From positions 68,598 to 97,286 of the forward strand of contig NW_003122928.1 of assembly GCF_000003605.2 (NCBI RefSeq): a DNA stretch of 28,689 nt, given 5' to 3'. The notes under the pieces are model-generated. The model saw only the letters and a list, made by a program, of their open reading frames with translations. It made no database searches and was not told the DNA's origin. The translations under genes and the position numbers were made by a program. Of the stretch, positions 19,480 to 28,689 are shown piece by piece. The stretch's first letter is position 1. Each line of letters opens with the position of its first letter. Source of the stretch: Saccoglossus kowalevskii. Taxonomy: Eukaryota; Hemichordata; Enteropneusta; Harrimaniidae.

Positions 19480-21855
19480 CAATATAATATACCCGACGGA
19501 ATTGCGTTGAATATCGCAATCACGTGAATACGTAAATTTGGTGACTCTGCAGAAATGTATTTCTCAGGAACGCGTTAGATAGCGTAGTTGTAACTGCAGT
19601 CGCAACTAAACAAAAATGTCTAAAGTTCTAACGGTATAGATAATTTAAACTTAACCTATTGATGTTTGGTTCATCTAATCCGCAAATAAACTAGATACGA
19701 TTAAATAAACAGTAACTATACTTGAGTAGGATGATCCGCCTATGTTTAGCATAACAAAGCATTTGAATTAATGAAGCGAATATGACGCCATGTTGATGAA
19801 CCAGTGCAATGAAATTTCGCAAACACTTATGGATTTTCGCCGATTTCACCCTCCATGCAGTTTGTTGTAATAAAAAAAAACAAGACATATGGTTGCTCAA
19901 TCCTAATACCAATTAAATATCACAATTTCATTAAAGACAAAAGACAAAAATGTGTTATTTTACAACGAACATCCAGGTAAATTAGTTTTTTGTTGTTTCT
20001 TCAGTTCACACATCTGCACTAATTTGAACTTTTCAAGATAAAGTTGGCGGTACTTTCGCAGTACGCACTTGAAATTAACACCAAGTGTTGTCAGGATATC
20101 AAACAATAAAAGTGTCGACGGGGAGAATTTTGCTGCCATTTTTTTTCTTGTTTTATGACCCCGGGACTCATAAGTGTCTTATTTTTTTAAAGAAACAATA
20201 GTATTTATGATAATATTTAAAAAAATAATCACATACAAACGTTCATCGACACTTTATAAGAGCCTTTCACAGCGAAATTATTCTGAAATCCCCAATCAAA
20301 TGGTTAAATCGCTGGGGCAGAACTTTTGGATTTGTTATTTTGACAGGGTCCATTTAATCCCTAGTCACATGATCCCTATGAAAACAATCATTGCAAAATG
20401 TGAATTATCAAATTCCTGAATATTTCAGCTTTCATAAAATATATAGTTTGCTATAAATATGTTTTTGATTTGAGTTGCTCAGATCATTTTAACTAAATGA
20501 CGGGATTTTCTTGGTTACTACATTAAGTATAATACATTATAAGTAAGAACAAATTCTTTTAAAAACTGAATCATGAATAAATAATGTTTGCATACAAATA
20601 TTTTGTTAATTTTTTTTTGTAGTTCCTTCCTTCCTTCCAATAGGTAAAATAATCTGAAAGCTTACGTCAGAACAAGGACAAACTTGTCAGGCATACTGTC
20701 ACAAAACTTTGGTTATACCAAAGATGTATCCAGGTCAGATGTTGGGACTGAGGTCGCCGTGTAAAAGATGACCTACCTGACCCTTTACTGACTATGTCAA
20801 CGCCATTTGAAATACAGTGTCATGTCTAATTTGGGTCATTACAACAACAGATTTTCCATGTTTTACTTCTTTCTTTTTACAATTTGGACTGTAATTGGCC
20901 CATTGAAAATACAGTTGTGAAATAAACCGTTTTTAACTCATCATACTACTTGTAACTGTGAATGTTTGGCATTCAGCAGTACTTAGTTCGACCGAAGTTT
21001 ACGAAATGACGGGACGCTGTGGTGCATCTTGTACGTATATACTTATTTAACAGGAGTCACAACACAGAAAACGTTCTGGCGTTCGTTTAAGCACCGTCCC
21101 CGCACAGTGTCGTGAGACGGTGGTTTAGGTTTGTGTGGCGAACAACGATCACCCAACGACTGAAGCTGAAAACATGGATCCCATTATTACAAAGCAATAT
21201 TTTGGTTATATATTTTTTCAGATGTTTTTAATTCGGTATTTTTTTCGATATTTTTCCAAAATTCAACGACTACATTTCTCTAAAAATCATATACTACCGG
21301 TTGTATGTATTTCCGCATTAAACCTGTAGTCAATTCTATGTTCCAGGGCCACTTTGTTTAGTTGTGCCAATTATTAGCCAATATACCATTAATTGCATAT
21401 GCAAATTTTGTGTTTGAACCAATCAAATCGATGGATTAACATAATATGCTGGTATACTATTATTAAGCAATAACCGCTCGCTGAAGGCAGGTATACAACG
21501 AGATAATCGCCCCATAAACTAAAGCAATTCGCGTTAATACATTCGATTGTTTATTTACAAGATCATTGTAACAAATACAATATTCTTTCAGCAGAGGAAT
21601 ATAAAATAAAATTATTCATTGAAAAGTGAGTCCAAAATGAAAACTTCAAAAAATACATGGACGGTAATTTTTTTTTTTTTTTAAATTTTCCAGTACATCA
21701 TATTTATTGGGCACAATAAAACAAATACATGCGATGAAATGCAATAATAAATGAATATTAACTCAACCGAACTTCTACAGATTGTCCAAAAAAAGATTTA
21801 TTGCATCTAGAATAGTATATTTTTTTGCACCGAATTTCAAAGAAAAGCAATCAAC
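19480..21855. other. Long stretch with no supported gene
   Basis: Open frames on both strands are short (at most 81 codons) and without recognisable domains or consistent splice sites. A short TTCC run lies near 20627 and homopolymer T-runs near 21669. Confidence 0.5.
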
Positions 21856-21859
21856 CCCA

Positions 21860-22178
21860 GTATAACACTCGGGGATGAAATCCTCGTGTATAAAATCTGA
21901 GTGACAAAATTCACGAGTAAAAAATGTCAGCAAATATATCCCTGCGTCAAAATTCACGTTAACAACATCCAAACATGGAGCCAAAATAATTTAGATCTAC
22001 TTCAGCATCCATGACCCAGACGACAAAACTTCCAGAAATAAATTCACGCATACAAAATGCCGGCTACAAAATCCCCGTGTACGAAATCCTGGGGATACAA
22101 TTTCCGCTAACAAAATCCCAGCGACAAAAATCGGGGATAACATTTTGTGGGACAAAATTCCTAAGTACATTATCTCAG
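21860..22178 (-). repeat. Quasi-periodic minisatellite, unit about 14-15 bases
   Basis: On the plus strand the word ACAAAAT, followed by CC and a G-rich half (for example ACAAAATCCCCGTGT), recurs every 13-16 bases. There are about 17 degenerate units, with a break near 21975-22010. On the minus strand the unit reads GGGATTTTGT plus 4-5 variable bases. Because many units are 15 long, some phases stay open and give pentapeptide-like series such as DFIHE-DFIPE on the minus strand. That is a by-product of periodicity, not evidence for a protein. Frames at 21775-21984 and 22011-22214 are explained by this repeat. Confidence 0.75.
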
Positions 22179-22321
22179 TCTATTCTAAGCAACACTATGA
22201 CCATGGAGTTATAATGAGAAAACAGCACAATAGTTACATGGGGGTAACAAAATTTTGAACAAATAGATAATGTCATGGCAGTGCTCATAACGTGAGCTTT
22301 ACTGGAATTAAAGTTGTTCTT

Positions 22322-22449
22322 GTTCCATTCTCGAACCATGGACGTATTCTATTTTATCTCAAGCTCGAGCGAACGCTCCAATCATGGAAGGTAGTAGAAC
22401 TTCTACTTTCCATGCTGCAGTACACAACTGAATGGTCCGAGAATGGAAG
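22322..22449. repeat. Nested foldback element
   Basis: Outer arms GTTCCATTCTCGAACCAT (22322-22339) and ATGGTCCGAGAATGGAAG (22432-22449) are near-perfect inverted copies. Inside lies a second hairpin, CATGGAAGGTAGTAGAA facing TTCTACTTTCCATG (about 22384-22414). The two palindromes are not exactly concentric. It may be a small MITE-like foldback or a regulatory palindrome. Confidence 0.6.
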
Positions 22450-23390
22450 ACGTTGACCTTCACGAACTACCGGACAAGTACACTACGTGTATTTGACTTT
22501 TCGGTAGGGTTTACCTTAGCATTAGTTGTAATGACGTCATGTGGGGAAGGAGAAGACAATTCAAACTCACTGAAATACGAGGCTTGCAAACAGCATCGGG
22601 AGTAGGTCCCAGGCGGGGATCAGCATGATAAAGTACATGGAGCAACATTTTCAACTTTATTATACAGTGTATCGTACAATATATATGCATATATATCTGT
22701 ATCTAATTTGTTTATAGGTAATCAAAAAGAGAAAGGAAAACACATACTATCTGCATGATCCAAATTTATTACATAACCCTAAAGTAGTGAGACAATTTGT
22801 CTAGAAAAAATGAAACACTATACTTCGCAAAAAAATGTTTTCCATGTATTTTTTGTTCATATTAACTTAACAAATAAAATTGATAATTCGCCTCGAAAAG
22901 AAATTATAAAATCAATTTAAAAGTTGTTTTCTTTAATTTAATTTTTCATCGGTCAAATAGAATACTGATCTAAAGATTATTAGTTATTTCTGATTTCCGA
23001 ATTGATGGTGTGTTACCAAAACAAAATAATTATGCTAATTATGTACATGTAATTATCTACGAGCACAAAAGACAAATACTTCCCGATTTGAGCAACATTT
23101 GGCCCAACTTTAACACAAACTTAGCTCATTGAAAATAATTCATTTTATTGAATAAAAGTTCAATTAAACAAAAAAAAATCCTTAAGTATCATTGCAGCAC
23201 TAGTCAAACATACATGGTTCACACTTTCTAACTGTACTATTTAAATTTTTACAAAGTATTTTTTAGGGTTTATTGTTAATATATCCTCACTGAAATCATC
23301 ATTCCAAGTATTTCCTCACACCTTCAGAACAGGCAGTAAGGGCAGGTCCGTACATCATTAAAACTCACTGAAACATTTACGTGACTATTA
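22450..23390. other. AT-rich downstream region of the DED gene, no other gene
   Basis: No exon on either strand is supported. Several TTTATT words (AATAAA on the minus strand) lie here, including 23269-23274 and around 23145. They could serve as alternative polyadenylation signals for the gene at 23693-25702. Confidence 0.45.
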
Positions 23391-23393
23391 CCT

Positions 23394-23399
23394 TTTATT
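23394..23399 (-). terminator. Candidate polyadenylation signal of the DED gene
   Basis: AATAAA on the minus strand, about 295 bases after the stop codon of the two-exon DED gene and the nearest canonical hexamer I see. Others follow further down. Confidence 0.35.
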
Positions 23400-23692
23400 T
23401 TAAGAAGATTGGAAGCTGGCTAAAATGAGCTTTTAACTATTTCATCTCTGTAATACATAACATTCTGACCAGTTGCTTAGGAATTATACATAGTTACATA
23501 GCATAAATACAAATGCAATGTACATTAAATGTAGTATATTATATTTTCCTGTAATGCAGGTGTATATATTTTAAGCTTTTTTGGTTAGTAATGGAGAGAG
23601 TTCATTGTCAATTAATGCGTATTTTTAAGTGACAAATACATTTTTATCCTAACCCTTCTTATTGTTTTCCTATTTGTTTTTTTCTTCTAATT

Positions 23693-23952
23693 TCACTTCA
23701 GTCTTGAGTTGCGCGGTTTCTCCACTTCGTCGAATCCCGTTCTGAACTTGACTTTGACTTGTTCAACTAAATCTTTCCGATCTAGTCCCTGAAGTAAGTG
23801 AATAAGTGCTGCTGGGTCATTTTTTGTTAGATGTCCTGTTTCGTACAATTTCCGAAGCAAGGCATATGGTTGCTCTTTTTTGAGTTTCTCTCTTGCACCC
23901 TTTTTAAAAGGCGGTTTTAGTGTGTCGGTCCTATCAACCAGGGTCTTATATT
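23693..23952 (-). CDS. DED protein, coding exon 2
   Basis: Second and last coding exon (260 bases, 86 codons including the split first codon, then TGA) of a 109-residue protein. It follows the acceptor TTTTCTCATCAG and joins exon 1 in phase 1, restoring a Glu codon. The death effector domain fills most of it. After residues EYKTLVDRTDTLKPP (helices 2-3), EQPYALLRKLYETGHLT (about 50-66) is the typical helix-4 block ending in L-x-x-x-G-x-L. Then DPAALIHLLQGLDRKDLVEQ (about 69-88) carries the family's LL..LgR-DLv pattern. A basic, charged tail ends the protein. A lone DED of this size fits a FADD/caspase-8-type adaptor or decoy partner in cytosolic death and immune signalling. No death domain or protease follows. 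Confidence 0.75.
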
Positions 23953-25632
23953 CTGATGAGAAAAGAGAATATACTAAATGCAAATATACTATTGTATTGT
24001 AATTTAAATGGACACTACTTGTTGTGTGAAGTGTGGCGTCGTCAATTGGAACGCTTTGCTTATATCATTTTGCTAAATTAATCAATAATAAATATCTCTT
24101 CAAAATAGTTTTTTTTTTACATACAGAAATTGTGCTTGACATACAGAAATTGTCTACCAAAATGAACGCAGTGTACTCAGGGAGAGAGCAATCGCCATTT
24201 TAATTTGAAGCAATATAGTAATCATGTATGGCGGACCACAACAATCACCCACGACATTGGCCCACGCACGATATTACTATGTAACAACAAAGAGGACGTA
24301 CGACGTAAAGTATGAATTAAATATGACCCGATTGTAAAAAAATACACGTGTTTGCTAGTCACGTGCCTTGCTCTATTAGAACTAATACTAATTTTCTCGA
24401 TATTTTTCAACCTTCGACACCTTGCTGAGACTCTTGACTCACGTCCCGAGGAACAGTTAGAAGAAATATAACAAAACTACGCCCCTTATTTAGGCATGCG
24501 TAAAATAGCAGCGACGTTCCGAAAACCACAAACTGTGCTCGACATTGTATTTTCAGTTATATAAAGACAGAAAAAGATATACAAATAAATAAGTTTGAAA
24601 CGGCTATTGTAACAATCGTCGCGCAGAACATGTACAAGTATGTATTGTACATGCGTTGTATACGTCACTATAGGTCCCATGTAGAACACGACGCGGATCG
24701 ATGACTGCAGCGCTTTCCGCGCTGGGGACAATAATTGTATTATTATACCAGACAAAATATCATTGTGTAACACGCAGCATTGTAAGATCACTCCCGCCTA
24801 AGACTTCAATGACAACAATTATATCTACATTGACATATAACTGTGTCATGACACTTCCAATGATTTGTATGTATTTATATACCTTCCAATATTACTTAAA
24901 TATACATGTCTTTATATCATCTACTAAAGGGCAGTGGTGAGGCAATAGCCGAATGAATAAACCTTGTGATAGGTCAGCAGGTAATGGTTCATCTTGGAAT
25001 CGGGACCAATTGTTATTTATACCACGGAATAAAACCGTAGTGGTCAAGTAAAAAGGAATTTGTGTGTCGTGCCGTGTATCAAATATGACATACCGCTGAT
25101 TTCTTTGACTTGTCATGTCATGATTCGTTTACTGTAAATATATATGTTAGTCAATCTAAGGTCCGTGTCATTTTAAGAGAGTCTACAGCCGCTTTACAAT
25201 TGTGGTGTCCATTCATCACTATGATACAACATGCATTATACCTCCTGATACAAGGTACAATAACATAATTTTATAATGTAATTCCTGATTCCGTGCTGTT
25301 AAATGATGACTTAGTGTGCATACGCATGTGTCAATGGTATTTAAATGCAATAGAAACCCCCTTCTTGCACAATGGCAATTGATACTTCGGATATATAATC
25401 CCTTAGTACTTCCCTGTGAATAAATAAATGAAAAATCACTCATAACTATTTGAGTCTTCTGCATTTTGTCTGAAATACCTGCTCATTCAGCAATGAAATC
25501 ATGATGCCCCCTGAATTAAATTTTATTATATTTTGTACATAAACAACTACTTTGTGGGAGAATAGTAAGCTATACCTGCTTTACTATTTATTTTAGTTCT
25601 AAAATGATTATAAACATAATGTGTTCACTTAC
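23953..25632 (-). other. Intron of the two-exon DED gene
   Basis: 1680-base intron with donor GTAAGT and acceptor TTTTCTCATCAG, both good consensus, phase 1. Several minus-strand frames inside (24222-24410, 24486-24791, 24892-25116, 25219-25464) are open but show no recognised domain. A 15-base word, ACATACAGAAATTGT, is repeated directly at about 24119 and 24140. Confidence 0.65.
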
Positions 25633-25702
25633 CAGCATCGATGTCAATATCCTCTGCCAAGTCGTGTAAAAAACATAAAAAGGGGTCAATTTTCATTGCC
25701 AT
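25633..25702 (-). CDS. DED protein, coding exon 1
   Basis: ATG at 25702 in a strong context (A at -3, G at +4) opens 23 codons plus one base: MAMKIDPFLCFLHDLAEDID, then IDA, up to the donor G|GTAAGT. DPFLCFLHDLAEDI matches helix 1 of a death effector domain, and the domain continues in exon 2. A second in-frame ATG lies two codons later; the first has the better context. 70 + 260 bases give exactly 109 codons and a stop, which supports the exon pairing. Any upstream non-coding exon cannot be seen. Confidence 0.7.
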
Positions 25703-25709
25703 TCTTGTT

Positions 25710-26760
25710 GAATTATAATCTTGTGTATGTTATGTTGCACTGCTGCAATAAAGAATGCAAATATACAGAAAAACACAACATTTCAAGTTGATATTTTTTT
25801 AATAAACTTACACAATTAGATTCGCTGGAGTAATTTGTGAATGTCTCGTTGAATAAAACCAGTATCTAACAATTTTCTGTAGTGCACCAAAACATAATGC
25901 AAACCCGTTTTACAGAAACTTTAATTCATTCAGCTTTTTGATTATGAAACAAAAATAGTTTGAATGATACAATTCACTCCTCCAAAATTAAACTTAAGTG
26001 ACTATATTCTTAAATACTGACTACTAGAAATATACTTTCTTGTTATCAGAGAAAAACGGCTCGTTAGAAACGACTCGATGCCAACGAGCCTGAAGACAAT
26101 GATCTCGTTATCTATATTTCAGCCAATATTAAATTCGTAATAAGGGACGTCCATTGTGTCAAAGGTGAATTTACCAAATATGACGTATTTCCATAATGGA
26201 AAGATGAGTACTTCATCTATAAACTACTCATATCGTGTAAGTGTTTCAAAAGTATTTTAATATTGCCATACTAGTCTTGAAAATCGAAACGGTGGTAATC
26301 AGACTCTAGCTTGTTGTGTCAGAGATGAATATTTAAAACTTTCCACGTGTTCTCGATTAATAGCGTGGAAGAAATATGTGACTGACTTTAGTCTGCGATG
26401 CCAGGTCATTTCGTCTGGCAAATATTCCCGTTATCATACCAAGCATTTGTTTGCATATTAAAATTACTATTTATGATTTCAGTTGACGCTACTTCAATAT
26501 CTGAGGCGATTTCTGTAAATCTATCGTAAATTTGTACACTTGCGTGTGACACATTCAGGTATATGAAATCACTAAGTTTAGACACACTTGACTAATATAC
26601 TTATTTACCAGCCACAAACCTCCTGGGCACAATATACTTTCGACTCATTTTTGACTGCCTGTGGCTGTTAATTGTGATATTTGTAATTATTCATGAATGT
26701 TGATTCAATGTAGAATGCGACACTGATATCATGATGTAATGTCACGATAAAGTGGATGCA
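25710..26760. other. Upstream region of the DED gene; no other gene seen
   Basis: AT-rich. It should hold the promoter of the minus-strand DED gene, but no core element can be assigned confidently. A hairpin with arms GGCTCGTT and AACGAGCC lies at about 26057-26089, and a TTCCACG/CGTGGAA pair at about 26341-26370. Confidence 0.4.
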
Positions 26761-26765
26761 ATCGT

Positions 26766-27150
26766 ATAGATAATACTGGCACAGGACTGCAGTTATAGTT
26801 ACACTACAAACGTAATACTACCCATAAAATAATAGTACACTATTGATAATACTGATACTTTTTTGTAATAGTAATACTGTAATATAAATCTATGGTAATG
26901 ACGTAAAGAATATATTTTTGTAAAATACAAATATTACTCTTATATTGTCACATTACTTCATTTTAGTTTCAGCAATCGTACTGACAATTTTACTCATCGC
27001 GTAATACTAACCATATTGATAGAGTGAACTTGAAGTTTTACAAATCGCGTAATACAGAGAAACTGCATAGTATCTGCAAGAGTAATACTTTAATAACACT
27101 ACAATAGTGACACCGTAATACCGATTGCACTTGTACAGTAACACTGAAAT
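26766..27150. repeat. Irregular cluster of GTAATAC motifs
   Basis: GTAATAC or a one-base variant (GATAATACT, CGTAATACT, GCGTAATACA, AGTAATACTT, CCGTAATACC, CAGTAACACT) occurs at least nine times in under 400 bases. Spacing varies from about 10 to over 100 bases, and all are in the same orientation. ATCGCGTAATAC occurs twice. Irregular spacing argues against a simple tandem array; a decayed satellite or clustered binding site is possible. Confidence 0.6.
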
Positions 27151-27159
27151 AAAATGATT

Positions 27160-27765
27160 GTATCTCTGCAATTATCAAACCAATACCAATCGCAATGATA
27201 TGACGATGTTTTGATGCATATATAGTGTGTATAAACTACCCATTGATCATGATAGAGTACCAGTTCTTAAACAAATTTGAATCACCGAGCGCCAGGTATG
27301 TTATAACAACTATAGCCATTGTTGGCTGAACTTTGATCAGCCCATTGTATATATTGCAATGCAGCAACATAAACGCAATGAAACTTGAAGCTTATTTTCT
27401 CGTTCATGAGCCGAGTGTTTCTGAATGTACATAAACATTTCTGTTATCGAATACACATCACCCCTCTAACAGCCATGTCATGTTTGTGTTTTGTGTTTAT
27501 AGAATGCAAAGTGAAAATACCTTCTGAAAACGTCAGACTGGAGCGGACTCGATGTCGACTGTCACGATGTCTGTGAACACGCGATTAGTACCTGGAATTG
27601 TTTGGTTACTACATAGAGACAATATTTCATTGTTGTCGATCCGCTCCGCTAGGATTATCCTTAACTTTAGTTGTGAGTGATTTTCTGTGTCTTCGAGTAA
27701 TAACACTCCCGTGGTCTTTTCGTCAAAACTTGACAGGCAGGCAGGTCACACCTAAAATTTTACAA
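27160..27765. other. No supported gene
   Basis: Frames at 27385-27576 and 27598-27798 on the plus strand are open but show no recognised family, and splice context is weak. Confidence 0.45.
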
Positions 27766-27771
27766 AACAAA

Positions 27772-28470
27772 ACAAATCCTGGCCCACCGTTGACATAGGA
27801 ACAGCCCACATACTGATTTTTGATTAGCTTCGCGTAAAATGTATCTCCTCTTGCAAATATATGACTAAAAACTTCAGATATAGCCCATTCAACTAAAAAC
27901 CTCAGACATAGCTCATTTTACTCAACTTAAGTGTGGAAACAAAATTACTATCTGTTTTTTGATATCCTTTTTCATTACCGAAAATTTGACCTCAAAGCAA
28001 AGTTGGCGTGACTTTTCACCAGTAATGGCTTATTACTCTTCTGTGATTTTTTTGGCAGGGTCTATTTAGTTCATACTTGGTATGCAGGTCATACCGTCAC
28101 TCTCCAGTTGGATGGTAAAATCGGAAACAAACTGCTGTCCCACCGATGCCATGACAACAGCCAAAAGCTGATTTTTGAATAGCTTTGCGCCAAATGTATC
28201 TCCACCTACAATTTTAGGATTAAACACCTCGGCATAGCTTATTCTATTCAGCTTGAGTATGGGCACATAGTTGCTATTCGTTTTTTAATCTTGTGTTTTA
28301 TAAACGATAAATTTAACCTCAGATTTGGGCTAACTTTTCACCGGAAACCGATTTTTAACACTTCTGTGTGTTTTTTTTGGCTGTGCCGATTTCGTTCATA
28401 CTTTGAAATAATTTCTGACCCACCGTTGGTCACAGCACAATTGACATCCTAAAGCTGACACAGACTGGTG
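27772..28470. repeat. Tandem repeat, about 2.2 copies of a 280-356-base unit
   Basis: Units begin at CTGGCCCACCGTTG (about 27779), CTGTCCCACCGATG (about 28135) and CTGACCCACCGTTG (about 28416). Shared landmarks in order are CTGATTTTTGA-TAGCTT, AATGTATCTCC, CTTTTCACC, TTCTGTG followed by a T-run and GGC, and TTCATACTT. Unit 1 is longer, partly because a stretch of about 30 bases (CTAAAAAC-TCAGA-ATAGC) is duplicated inside it at 27865-27920. The minus-strand frame at 28066-28266 crosses unit 2 and is not kept in unit 1, so it is not treated as a gene. Confidence 0.8.
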
Positions 28471-28689
28471 TAACATTCTCTTAGGTAAACGAGTACGAAT
28501 TCTCATTTGATTACCTTATATTTTGGTCAAGATTATCATTTGAATGGTAGTAACATAGTAACTTAGTAATAAAGCACACAATTACTAAATGCAAGATGTC
28601 GGGACAACTCGCTTGTCCAGGGTCCGCAGCTGTAGTTTTGTGGTTAATTGGTGCGACGCGATAGTAGGGAAAAGCGCAATATTTATTTA
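28471..28689. other. Right end of window, no feature seen
   Basis: Nothing recognisable; the last 100 bases are somewhat richer in GC. Confidence 0.5.

Noticed and set aside
21775..22214. Two open frames with pentapeptide-like rhythm
   Set aside because: The rhythm comes from the 14-15-base minisatellite; frames are not kept across the array.
23285..23345. Short minus-strand frame MMYGPALTACSEGVRKYLE after a TTTCAG acceptor
   Set aside because: The only phase giving this peptide starts with a TGA right after the acceptor, so it cannot be a downstream DED exon as read.
24486..25116. Intronic minus-strand frames of 101 and 74 codons
   Set aside because: No domain, start context or splice site support; they lie inside the intron of the DED gene.
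28066..28266. 66-codon minus-strand frame (MPILKLNRISYAEVF...)
   Set aside because: It crosses one unit of a tandem repeat and is not maintained in the adjacent unit.
1..28689. CRISPR arrays, bacterial operons, rRNA genes
   Set aside because: The window is eukaryotic in character; no regular repeat-spacer arrays, ribosome binding sites or rRNA-like blocks were seen.

Overview
This is a window of AT-rich, gene-poor nuclear DNA from an animal. The evidence is spliced genes with consensus GT..AG introns, strong Kozak starts, death effector domain (DED) genes, a large share of repeats, and a 133-base assembly gap. There are no bacterial-style operons or ribosome binding sites. DED genes together with a heavily repeated AT-rich genome would suit a marine invertebrate such as a mollusc, amphioxus or hemichordate, but I cannot fix the phylum from the sequence.

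Layout. From 1 to 2.4 kb there are two oppositely oriented copies of a short coding-like repeat, a heptamer tandem repeat, and a candidate first exon on the minus strand (2332-2415). At 3.17-3.54 kb lies a complete single-exon DED reading frame on the plus strand, broken by one in-frame TAA. Two further exon-like stretches follow (4241-4383 and 5028-5093). The second ends almost exactly where a large inverted repeat begins.

From about 5.09 to 16.14 kb the window is a nested palindrome. Outer arms (about 5086-8415 and 13035-16138) each carry one decayed copy of a sulfotransferase-like gene, transcribed away from the centre. Non-matching spacers of about 2.2 and 1.1 kb separate these from an inner inverted repeat (10653-11298 and 11340-11924) with a loop of about 41 bases. 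The N gap falls inside the right inner arm.

From 16.1 to 23.4 kb there is mainly repeat debris: a tRNA-like SINE candidate, a decayed acidic reading frame (about 17.9-18.2 kb), a 14-15-base periodic minisatellite (21.86-22.17 kb) and a small foldback (22.32-22.45 kb). At 23.69-25.70 kb on the minus strand lies the only gene I consider intact, a two-exon gene for a 109-residue single-DED protein. The right end has a stretch rich in GTAATAC motifs (26.77-27.15 kb) and a tandem repeat with a unit of about 280-356 bases (27.77-28.47 kb).

The DED genes point to death-receptor or innate-immune adaptor functions. The sulfotransferase-like copies are unrelated pseudogenes carried by the inverted duplication. 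Their lesions are not shared, so the parent gene was intact when it was duplicated.
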